Source: Rhizopus arrhizus
Taxonomy: Eukaryota; Mucoromycota; Mucoromycetes; Mucorales; Rhizopodaceae
Reading direction: 5' to 3'
Length of the DNA stretch: 64,000 bases
NCBI GenBank assembly: GCA_024220505.1
Contig: JAKZZE010000006.1
Span: 62,001 to 126,000 of the forward strand
Positions 1-8,690 of this stretch are shown piece after piece. A model generated the notes under the pieces. It did no database searches and was not told where the DNA came from. It saw nothing but the letters and a program-made list of their open reading frames with translations. Within the stretch, counting starts at the first letter, position 1; each line of letters starts with the position of its first letter. The position numbers were made by a program, and so were the translations under genes.

Positions 1-793
1 CGAATAATGCAGCTGGTAGATACTGGTCCCAATCTTTCTTCTCGTCGTCTGATCTGCGTTGTAAGATTTGTCCTAACGTTCGATTAAATCTTTCGATAAG
101 ACCATTGCTTTGAGGGTTGTAGGGAGTTGTCGTTTTGTGTATAATAGAATAATTTTTGCAAACTTGGCGTATTAAATCGCTCAAAAAGGGCTTTCCATTA
201 TCGGTAACAATTATCGTAGGGCAACCGTGTCGACATATGATTTCCTCGTATAGAAACAATGCTATCTCAGATGATGTTTGGAATCGCATTGGCCTAGCTT
301 CCACATACTTAGTCAAGTAATCTATCCCAGCAATTATATAGCGGTATCCTGCTCTGGAAGTTTGTACATGCTTAACATCCAATGCTATTCTGTCAAAAGG
401 TTTGGTTGATACTGGCACAGGATAGAGTTCTTCGTTTAATGATTTGGGTCCGTGTACTTGACATCTTGGACAATTTTTAACATATTGTTGAATTGTGTGG
501 GCCATCTTATCCCAGTAATATCTGGTGGCTATCTTGTGTAAGGTATTGTTATAAGCAAGATGACCTCCCAAGGGGTGTTGATGATAGGTATGAATGATAT
601 TTTCTGCCTCTTCAGTGTTTAAAACTTTACGGATGATACCGTTTGATGTGTTGTATCGATATAGAGTATCTTTATATATTGTATAGTTGATTGACTCTCT
701 TTCAAGATGTTTTATCATTTTTGTTGGAATATTGTCAGGAGTCTTCAGTGTGAGCAAATATTGTTTCATCATTTGTATTTTTTCTTCTTCCAT
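1..793 (-). CDS. Gyp1 integrase, partial (C-terminus beyond window)
   Basis: An open frame starts at the ATG at 793 and is still open at base 1 (264 codons). It shows the integrase zinc-binding HHCC region (HPLGGH, then CPRC about 30 residues on), followed by the catalytic core: Asp in ALDVKH, Asp in VTDNGKP and Glu in GLIERFN. It should insert retroelement cDNA into the host genome. It is separated from the RNase H stop codon at 1004 by a 210-bp non-coding spacer and has its own ATG, so it may be translated from a separate or spliced message. The C-terminal GPY/F region is not in the window. Confidence 0.85.
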   Translation of the reverse strand, partial: MEEEKIQMMKQYLLTLKTPDNIPTKMIKHLERESINYTIYKDTLYRYNTSNGIIRKVLNTEEAENIIHTYHQHPLGGHLAYNNTLHKIATRYYWDKMAHTIQQYVKNCPRCQVHGPKSLNEELYPVPVSTKPFDRIALDVKHVQTSRAGYRYIIAGIDYLTKYVEARPMRFQTSSEIALFLYEEIICRHGCPTIIVTDNGKPFLSDLIRQVCKNYSIIHKTTTPYNPQSNGLIERFNRTLGQILQRRSDDEKKDWDQYLPAALF

Positions 794-1003
794 TTTTGTG
801 TAACTTTGTTATTATGCTTTGTGGTGATACGATTTTTGTATTGTTCTGTATTAAGGTTTTTGTTTGATTGGTGTGTGTGTGTGTGTGTGTTTTTTTTTTT
901 TGATTTTTTTTTTTTTTTGTTTGTTTGTTTCAACTACCCCTCCCTTCCTCCATGTGATTTGATAAAATACATTGGTAGTGTGATTTTGTTGTGTTTTTGC
1001 GAA
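794..1003. other. AT-rich spacer between RNase H and integrase frames, with a microsatellite
   Basis: This spacer contains a (GT)10 run at about 871-890 followed by two long T runs on the plus strand, so on the element's coding strand it is poly-A plus a CA repeat. I see no coding continuity across it in any minus-strand frame. Gyp2 has a similar 225-bp gap at the same place. Confidence 0.6.
869..918. repeat. (GT)n microsatellite with adjoining T tracts
   Basis: About ten GT units are followed by runs of 11 and about 16 T, split by a GA. This lies inside the spacer before the integrase frame and is a likely site of replication slippage. Confidence 0.85.
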
Positions 1004-2342
1004 TTAATATCCTAATCTGGAAAGAAAGTCGGCACTCTCGTTAACTCTTCCAGGTCGATACTTGACTTCATATTCATATTCTGCTAGTATAGTTATCCAT
1101 CTTGCTATAATTCCAGTAGGGTTTGTTGTATTTAGAAGTCCTCTTAATGCTGAATGATCTGTTATTATAGTGAATCTTCTTCCAAGCAGATATGGTCTAA
1201 AAAGCTTTACAGCCCAGATTACGGCTAAACATTCAAGTTTTGAAACACCATAATTCACCTCACTTGATTTAAGGCTTCGACTGGCATATATGATTGGATG
1301 TTCATGTCCATCGTCGTCTAATTGTGTGAGAATACAGCCAAGTCCTTGTTTGGATGCGTCTGTTACAAGTACAAAGTCTCGATTGAAATCCGGTCTTGCT
1401 AATACTGGTGCTTCTGTCAAAAGTTTCTTAAGTTTTTCAAATGATTCGGTAGTTTTGTTGGTCCAGGGAACCTTTTTAGATGTCTTGGTTTGATCATGCA
1501 ATGGTCGTGCTATTGCGGCAAAGTTTTTGATAAACCTTCGGTAATATGAGGCTAATCCCAGAAATCCTCTGACTTGTGTGAGTGTTGTTGGTCTCTCGTA
1601 GTTTTTTATCTTCTCTATTTTTCCAGGATCAGGTGTGTATTCCTTCTTGAGTGACGAATGTATCCAAGAAACTTGAGATGATCTTTGAAAAAAAAGCACT
1701 TTTCTGGATTGAGCTTTAGATTTGCTATTTTGATACAATTGAAGACTTGTTCTAAATGCGTAAGATGTTCATGGTGATTATTGGAATATATGTTTAGATC
1801 ATCGATATAGGCTACTAAGCATTTGTTTATCAGTTTTCTAAAGCAGAGATCTATGAGACGTTGGAAGGCCGCAGGAGAGTTGACTAATCGCATTGGCAAA
1901 GTATTATAGTGATATACACCGTATTTTGTTGTAAAAGCAGTTAATTCTTTGCTACTTTCTTCTACAGGCACTTGGTGAAATTCTGCTCTCATATCTAAGG
2001 CTGAGAATACTTTTGCTTTTCCTAAAGCGTCAAGTAAATCATCGATTCTTGGCAAAGGGTATAAATCTTTCTTGGTAATAGCATTTAACTTGCGATAATC
2101 TATCACCATGCGGTATTCTTCGTTTTTTTTCTTCACTAATATTACTGGTGCTGCCCATGGACTATTTGAAGGCGCTATTACTCCCAGTTTACAATACTTT
2201 TCTAATTCCTTTTGTAGATAATCTGATTCAATTGGACTAAGTCGATATGGTCGGTGACTAATTGGTTGGGTATTTTCTTCAATAACAATCTTGTGATTTA
2301 TCAGTTGTGTATGGCCAATTGTATCATTATTCCAATCAAATA
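1004..2342 (-). pseudogene. Gyp1 reverse transcriptase-RNase H, frameshifted
   Basis: Two overlapping minus-strand frames, 2340 down to 1615 and 1738 down to 1004, together make RT plus RNase H. RT blocks seen are WAAPVILVKKK, MVIDYRKLNAI, SALDMRAEFHQ and the catalytic YIDDLNIYS. The frame changes just after LKFLGY, around 1650-1680, which indicates a small indel. RNase H follows with VTDASKQGLGCILTQ, the YGVSKLECLAV block and ITDHSALRGLL, ending with the usual ADFLSRLGY tail and a stop at 1004. The frameshift would cut off RNase H, so this copy cannot make a full polyprotein. Its N-terminal end continues across the relic at 2343-3972 into the protease frame. Confidence 0.85.
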
Positions 2343-3972
2343 CAGTAGCGGACAAAACTGGTGCACAAAAATTAAAATCAACATTGTATCTCCGCCATAT
2401 GTCTGCGACTTTTGTGGCATATACCATCTGAAAGACAGCCCAAAATATACATTATGTTATGTAAACCGGAACTGTACCGGACATCCCCCAGGCATAAGGC
2501 CATTTTTAGTGATTTTTTGCATATTTCAATTTTCGCCAAAAATGTAGTGCTTGTCTAGCCTTCTTTCAATTTTCCCCAAATCTCTCCCGTTTGCTTTCAG
2601 ATTTCACAGCATATTAGTAAATTTTAGTAGCTCTTAAAAAATATATAAAACCGTAGTTATTTTGTATTTCCCATTGAATCCCCCCTTTTGTTTTTACCCT
2701 ATTCACTATAACAAAGTACTAGCCTTATATGTTTAAGAAAATAAGCAACTGTAAAAACGAAACTCTGAGACCTCGAATACACTTAGCTCGTACGACAACA
2801 GATATTTCTAGAATAACAAGAATCTCTAAATGGACAATCAACAGGAGAAAGAGGGAAGAAAGAAACTTAATGTCTTGTGATCATGAAGGTCTCCCGCTTT
2901 TAGTCTGAAAAGTTACTAGCTCAATCACCAACCTAAAGCTTGGACAAGGTCCGTTACACACAGTTTCCGATGCTCAGCACATTTTGAGGACCTTAAGATA
3001 CAGTATTAGCAAATTGTCAGTCTGAAGGCACTGTAGGAAGCTAGATTTTGAGTCTGGAAGTAAGGAATCGAAGAATTTCATCAGCTGTATTAGCCGGAAA
3101 AAGCGATGAATGTGGTATCACGACAAGCCATTGTATACAATAGAGGGCTGGAAGTCTGCTACCTTTAGCAATGAAACAAATACGAACATTATGGATGCAG
3201 ATAGTATACACTAATATTGAAAGCAAGTCGAGCAACCTGAGCGATTTTTTCACAGTGATCAAACAATGAAGCATGCTGGCTGCTCTGTTATGTTTTAAGG
3301 CTGTATTAGATATTGAGGACCGGAATATGTGTGTCAAGTATATGATGGTATAATGAACTCATAAATATACACATATATTTCGCTTACTTCATACCATAAA
3401 AGCCTAGCGTATAGTGGTCTAAAACGTCGTAATCTCTCGTTTCAGTATGACAATGACACAAGGCACAAGTCGACGCATGTCATAAACTCAATATTTGATA
3501 ACAGCGCTTCTGTGCTACAAGTTTAGCCGCCACTAATCCCGGCCTAAGTCCGCTTAAGCATGCCAGGTGGCAATTGATGGCAAAGGTATGATGATACGAC
3601 ACTAGATCAAAAAGGGTCGATGATCTTTGGAAAAGAGTAGTTAAAGAGCCGGGTTCTTTTATTGAAAATGATATACACGCATATTATTAGCATATGCAAA
3701 GAAGAACATCCGATGATATCAAGAGATGAGATGATTATATAAAGTCTAAGGTCTTAGCCACTTTTGCGGTTTTTAGAAAATATAAAATTTTATAAATTTA
3801 AAGCACGCTTATCGCTCAGTTTTAACAATGTCATGCTTAGAACATACATAAATTACAATGACTAGTATATCATCCTTCTGGTACAGTTTCATGACTATTG
3901 CAATTACCATGAGCAGGTAATGGTAGTTAAAAGCTGAAAAAAAGTTTTGTGCACCAGTTTTGTCCGCTACTG
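2343..3972 (+). mobile_element. Tc1/mariner-class relic, copy 1, with 30-bp TIRs
   Basis: The ends are perfect inverted repeats beginning CAGTAGCGGACAAAACTGG and flanked by TA (2341-2342 and 3973-3974), the target duplication of Tc1/mariner elements. The 1630-bp length fits a full Tc1, but no transposase frame is open. Short stretches on the plus strand still resemble Tc1 transposase: around 3318-3355 a GPEYVCQVYDG-like piece, and around 3440-3475 a QYDNDTRHKS-like piece. A near-identical copy lies at 35405-37035 and a diverged end at about 51095-51321. Both long copies carry the same defects, so they were probably moved in trans by another element. Confidence 0.85.
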
Positions 3973-3974
3973 TA

Positions 3975-5097
3975 TGTTTTTGAATTTGTGTATGAGCTTC
4001 TTCAATCTTTTAGCGATATCGTTTCCAATTTTTCCAATTTCTAACTTAGTATAAGTTTCTTGATCTAGAGATTCATTATCTGTAGTGTGGTGTTCAGCTT
4101 GATCTTCTTCTAATACGTATAAATCTGTATCTCGATTAAGTTGATAAGCTTGGACCATTTCTTCGTTTTGTAAATCAAAAGCTTCTAGCCTTCCTACTTC
4201 TTCGTACGGTTTAAGATATATATCGTAGTCTGACCGATTATATAAATGTACATCTATACTCTTTTTGTTGATGACAATACTTGTACTGATGTCAAAGTAT
4301 CCCATGACTTGAGTGATGTCTTTATTCGTGATTTCAAGGCTGTATGTGTTATTCTTGGTTGTTCCGGTTGGTTTCTTGATTTGAAAGCTATTTGAAGTGT
4401 GTGCTTTCAACACCACCCCCTCTTTTGGAGCTTGTATGACTATTTCTGTATTATCTCTAACTATATCCAGCTCCTGTGTATCATTGTTGTTTAATACTAG
4501 TAAAGAATCTGTATCGTTTCTTTCTTCTTCAGATGACTCATCCTCTGTACTATAGTCTTCCTCATTCGATTCTTCCGTTAATTCACTTTCAGATGTGTCT
4601 TCAGAATCTTCTCCTGTCGAATTATCTTCCTCAGAGCCATCTTTTTCAAATCGAACTTTCTTTTCAGTAGAATTTGTAAGACTCGTAGGATTTTGGTACA
4701 TCTGTTGATAAGTAGTCATTTTAGGTATGTTATCCTTTTTCCGGAGAAATGATATAGGTAGTTCTGCTTTTCGATTCTTGTAAGATACTTTCATGGATGC
4801 ACTATTGAAATCGATTCTAGCTTTCGCCCTGCTTAACCAGTTGTTTCCAATAATAAAATGAGATGGACACGTAGGCAGTACTTCCACTGTGCATGGTATG
4901 ACTAAATCTTCACTGACTTCTATTGGTACATCATAAATCATTCCCAATGCAGGTTGTTTAGTTCCATTTCCTAAGGTAAAAACGCTTTCTGATGCAGCAT
5001 CAATATCTAGTTTCAGAGCATCTGCCAAAGATTTCGAAATACAAGTTTTTGCGGCTCCACAATCTACTAATGTCTTTATGCGTTGATTTCCAATGAT
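3975..5097 (-). CDS. Gyp1 aspartic protease and linker to RT (interrupted at both ends)
   Basis: The minus-strand frame covers about 370 codons of the element between its two insertions. Near its start is the retropepsin-like active-site block TLVDCGAAKTCIS, where the usual Ser or Thr after Asp is Cys. The FIIGNNWLSRAKARIDF block further on is typical of gypsy proteases. The middle is very acidic (runs of E, D, S and T around 4500-4650), probably a flexible linker before RT. The frame sits +1 relative to gag; the gag frame itself stops at 5000, so gag and protease overlap by about 95 bp once the Tc1 insertion is discounted. Confidence 0.75.
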
Positions 5098-5099
5098 TA

Positions 5100-6746
5100 C
5101 AGTTGTTGGAATAATTGTTCGGATGTTTTGCAATTTTATACTTTTCGCCTTGTATCTCTGCAGTCAGATAAGATAGAGCTGCTGACAATACCTCATTAGA
5201 AAGCGACAGTTGTCATGTATAACATATAAAAATTTAAGGTTATGGGATTACTTCCATATATAGTAAGGTCAATTTGCGTCAAGCATATGCATTCGAACAA
5301 TTTTTCCAACTGAATCATCTTTTATTTAATATCGTGTATAACCGCCTTTAGCTTTAATGACTGCTCTACAACGAGCTGGCATACTCTTGATATATGCTTG
5401 GCACTACTCTTTAGTAAAAAAGTTCCATTCTTTCTCGATTCTAGACCAGAGATCATGCACTCCTTTAGCCCTACCTTCATATAAACTCAGCCTCAACTTC
5501 AAATGGTGCCAGAGATGCTCTATAGAACTCAAATCAGGACTTTGAGCTGGCCAATTGAAGGTGTGCTCTTCTTTAAACCCATTTTCTTTAAACCAAGCAC
5601 GAGCAAGCTTCGATATGTGTTTAGGATCGTTATCTTGTTGAAAATAGATAGCCTCCTGCTTGTAGCCACAGTAGTTCAGGCTGTCCATCAGTGTAGTTGA
5701 CAGGATATGAACATAATCTGATGCTTTCATAGTACCGTCCTCAATCGTGCAGGCATATCCAGGACCATCCCACGTCATACAACCCCAAAGCATTACACTG
5801 CCAGCTCCTCCTTTGACTGTAAGGTCAAGATGATGAGGTTGCAATTTATCACCAGGTCTTCTCCAAAAGTATTTACAACCATCTGAGCCCCAAACATTAA
5901 TCTTGGTCTCATCAGAAAACACCATACGTCTCCAGTCATCTTCTGTCCAATCTTTGTAAGCTTTAGCCTATTTTAGTCTAGCTTCCATGTGTGATTTTTT
6001 GAGGAGAGGCTTTTTCTTCTTAATTTGGGTACTGAAACCCATGCTGTGAAGCATTTTTACTGTATCAAAATAGCCAACATTATAACCAATGCTGCTTAAT
6101 TATGACCATATGCTCTTTGCTGTCTGAAGTGAACCATTTATAAGCTCTCTCTTCAGGTAATTCTTTGTTATTGAGCTTATAGTAATCTTTCTACCAGCAT
6201 GACCTCGAGTACGTTTAGGTGCATACAAGTTCTTGTACTTGCTCAAAGTGGACCTTGATACTCCTGGAACACGTTTCATAATTTCTGAGTATGATAAACC
6301 CTTTTTTAACAACGACCGGATTCTTTCTTGCTTGCTACGAGATAAAGGGTGTACCATGATATAAAAAAGTATAGGCTGTACGAGATAGAAGGGAAACACT
6401 GCAAAATCCAGCCTTATTTCTATATTTTAAGCTCTGACTAAAAGCAAAAGCGCTATTTCATTATTACGTCATTTTGTAATGCTGTATTTGTGACGTCAGA
6501 AACGTCAATGATATCATCATTATAGAATGCATTGAGTTGGAAAAATTGTTCGAATGCATATGCTTGACGCAAATTGACCTTACTATATATGGAAGTAATC
6601 CCATAACCTTAAATTTTTATATGTTATACATGACAACTGTCGCTTTCTAATGAGGTATTGTAAGCAGCTGTATCTTATCTGACTGCAGAGATACAAGGCG
6701 AAAAGTATAAAATTGCAAAACATCCGAACAATTATTCCAACAACTG
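5100..6746 (-). mobile_element. Tc1/mariner element (DD37E type) with 212-bp TIRs
   Basis: The element begins CAGTTGTTGGAATAATTG and ends with its complement, flanked by TA at 5098-5099 and 6747-6748. The TIRs are very long: 5100-5311 and 6535-6746, 212 bp each. Each TIR also ends internally in an inverted copy of its own tip, so it is itself bounded by inverted repeats. It was inserted at the gag/protease junction of Gyp1. The transposase inside is broken by stop codons. Confidence 0.92.
5326..6357 (-). pseudogene. Tc1 transposase, DD37E type, three in-frame stops
   Basis: One minus-strand frame of 344 codons, 6357 (MVHPLSRSKQE) to 5326 (ending GGYTRY), encodes a whole Tc1 transposase with stops at 6100-6102, 5968-5970 and 5404-5406. 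Domains in order are paired HTH motifs (LSYSEIMKRV, STLSKYKN), the catalytic Asp in VFSDETK, the second Asp in YFQQDND and the Glu in SSIEHLWH. I count 37 residues between the second Asp and the Glu. The NPIE block reads SSIE here. It is closest in the window to the transposase at 27191-28222. Confidence 0.88.
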
Positions 6747-6748
6747 TA

Positions 6749-7794
6749 TAATTTCCATTGTTGTAATTGTTAAAGTTTCCTTTATAATTTCCATTGTTAT
6801 AGTTTCCATTATTATTGTTGCGGTAGGTTTTGTTATAAGGTCTACCGGTTGATTGTTGAGTGTTCAATTCATTTCTTATAGTCTGCTGTATCAAGTTAAG
6901 TATATCTGACTGATTGCTATGCTGAGGTAGTCCATTGCTATGGTGCTGCAGGTTATGACTTGAAAGATATTGAGAATTGTCGAGTTTTCTACTGATGTCC
7001 ATGGTCGATAGTTGTGGTTGATTCATTGTTCTCGTAAAAGATAAGTTTTGAGAATCACGTCTACCATTCGTGTAAGGATCACTGACTGGAATGTACTGGA
7101 TCTGATGTTCTTGTCCATCAATAATTTCAAGATTGTGATGGTTAGGCAAATATCTATTGGGATGCGTGATTTCTTCATTGTATATCAAAGCATGGCTCAC
7201 GTTTCTTGGTATAAATGGGTTATCGACCATTGCTATTTTTCTAGGTCTGTTGGCGTTCCACCATCCATCAGCATGATTTGTCCAATCTTGAAAATTTCTT
7301 GAACTTGATTGTATACAGAATTGTTTTATGTCCTTAAGAAGACCAGCACGGAAGCGACTTTCCACTACCTCTTCGCTCGTGATGTTTGCTAAATCAGCAG
7401 CTTCTCTAAGCCGGGAAAGGAAAATTTGAGGATGCTCCTGTTCTCCTTGCATCATTTCGTTAAATTCCAGTTCGTAGTTTTGTATGAGCTCTGGTGTGAT
7501 ATAATGTTTCTTCAATTGTTCTATGGCTTCTTCATAGGTGACCGTAGGATTTTCCTTCAATATGACGCGCTCAAAGTAAATTTTGGCGGCACGTCGCAAT
7601 TGTGATTTTAGGATAACCAGTCTTCGGGCATCAGTATTTGTGTTGCTAATGGCTAAGAATGATTCCAGTATTTCTTGAAAGTGACGGAAATCTTCCCCTT
7701 CATAACCATAAAATTCAATTAGTTTAGGACGATATCCTTGGGCTACGCTTTGGTTGCTAATCGAGGCCAACACGTTTTGTCCTGCTGTATTCAT
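6749..7794 (-). CDS. Gyp1 gag-like structural protein, 3' end displaced by the Tc1 insertion
   Basis: The minus-strand ATG is at 7794. Residues about 25-180 look like a retrotransposon gag domain (FYGYEGEDFRHFQEILESF, AAKIYFERVIL, QEHPQIFLSRLREAADL). The C-terminal part is rich in Asn and Gln, with repeated GNYNNGNYKGN units at about 330-350. I see no CCHC zinc knuckle, which gypsy gags often have; the Asn/Gly/Lys-rich tail may bind RNA instead. The frame continues across the Tc1 at 5100-6746 and ends at 5000. Frame position is +1 relative to protease. The protein would form the virus-like particle of the element. Confidence 0.75.
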
Positions 7795-8069
7795 TGTTGC
7801 TAATAAGTGTTCTGAAATTGTAGAGTCGATTTTGAATAATTTTCTTTTTGAAGTTTTTCTGATAGTTTGATTTGTTTACTGTTTTAATTGATTTTCCCTC
7901 GTAGTGACCACCAAATGTGAGATTGTTAGGCTTTCGGGTTTAAGTAGGTTTGATATAAGTTTTTGAGACAAAGTTTTGATAATTGAATAAGGTATCGGAC
8001 AAAGTAATATCCAAAAAGAGTAGATAATTTGAGTTGTAAGTTCGCTTGAGTAGAGTGACCACCAGATCT
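7795..8069 (-). other. Gyp1 5' untranslated region with a candidate primer-binding site
   Basis: Just inside the LTR, the minus strand reads TGGTGGTCACT at about 8055-8065. The same 11-mer recurs at about 7903-7913, near the gag start. A TGG-starting motif a few bases after an LTR ending in CA is where a tRNA primer-binding site would sit. I could not assign the primer tRNA. Confidence 0.4.
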
Positions 8070-8483
8070 TGTTAAGTAGATCAGTCTGAATTGAATAAAA
8101 ATAAAATAAAAAGATGAAAGATAAAAGATAAAATAAAAAAGAGATTACAATGAAGTATATGATTCAAGGGATTATTAGTTCTTCCTATTTATAAAATAAA
8201 AGAAGTATTTTGTTTCAAAGGAGATTTATTTGGATAAGGTAAGATAATAATAATAATAATAATTCTTGATAAATTGTTGATATTTATATGTTTTTGGTTT
8301 TCTTGATTTTGTGATGTTTTTAGATTTTTGTGTTTTCCTTTGAATTGTGAATTTAGTTGAGTTATTCAATTTCATTGAGTTTATCAAAAATATTGAGGAC
8401 ATGAACTTAGTTCAGGTCCGAACTTTCTTCGTCAAGTGGTACAGTTTGATTGAAAAAATTTCTATTTTCGTCACACTACAACA
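8070..8483 (-). repeat. Gyp1 5' LTR (boundaries inferred)
   Basis: Read on the minus strand this 414-bp segment starts TGTTGTAG and ends CTTAACA, the TG...CA form. It contains TATAAATAG at 8185-8193, a plausible RNA polymerase II promoter for the gag message. Other LTRs in this window also start TGTTGTAG. The matching 3' LTR lies outside the window, so the edges cannot be confirmed here. Confidence 0.5.
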
Positions 8484-8562
8484 CCAACTGTGTCACAATA
8501 CGATACTTTCAACAGGAGAGCATTTTGTACAAAAAGAGAAAAAGTCACAACGGACTTACAGA

Positions 8563-8633
8563 TGCGCGAACCGGGAATCGAACCCGGGCCCTTCGCGTGG
8601 CAGGCGAAGATTATACCACTTAACCATCCGCGC
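8563..8633 (-). tRNA. tRNA-Gly (anticodon GCC)
   Basis: The minus strand folds as a 71-nt cloverleaf without an intron. The acceptor stem GCGCGGA pairs with TTCGCGC (one G-T pair) and is followed by discriminator A. The anticodon stem TTCGC/GCGAA encloses loop CTGCCAC, giving anticodon GCC. The T arm is GCCCGGGTTCGATTCCCGG. A T5 run about 20 bp downstream (near 8540) can end RNA polymerase III transcription. It lies between the Gyp1 LTR, 80 bp past its 3' end, and a CACTA element 58 bp before its 5' end. Confidence 0.95.
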
Positions 8634-8640
8634 TAACATG

Positions 8641-8690
8641 TTATGACGAAGTCGGATTTTGGTCGATGATCGCCTTTGATTCCTTTTTGA
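8641..8690. repeat. 50-bp sequence shared with 25884-25934
   Basis: The stretch starting TTATGACGAAGTCGGATTTT and ending CCTTTTTGA directly precedes the first CACTA copy. A near-identical version lies at 25884-25934 before the second CACTA copy, now separated from it by the 4.3-kb element at 25935-30231. Similarity stops abruptly at TTATGAC on the left in both places. It could be part of an older repeat or of a duplicated target. Confidence 0.7.

Larger units (their letters stand above)
1..8483 (-). mobile_element. Ty3/gypsy LTR retrotransposon (Gyp1), left end cut by the window edge
   Basis: Reading the minus strand from 8483 down, the order is 5' LTR, gag, protease, reverse transcriptase-RNase H, integrase. 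Protease before RT and integrase last is the Ty3/gypsy order. Two DNA transposons interrupt it at TA sites: a Tc1 element (5100-6746) at the gag/protease junction and a Tc1-like relic (2343-3972) between protease and RT. Removing either insertion with one TA copy brings the retroelement frames together, so both are later insertions. The RT also carries a frameshift, so this copy is dead. Its 3' LTR lies outside the window, so I cannot date it from LTR divergence. Confidence 0.9.

Noticed and set aside
707..1015. A 102-codon plus-strand frame rich in Phe and Cys
   Set aside because: It is antisense to the Gyp1 integrase start and crosses the GT repeat and T tracts; it is low complexity with no motif.
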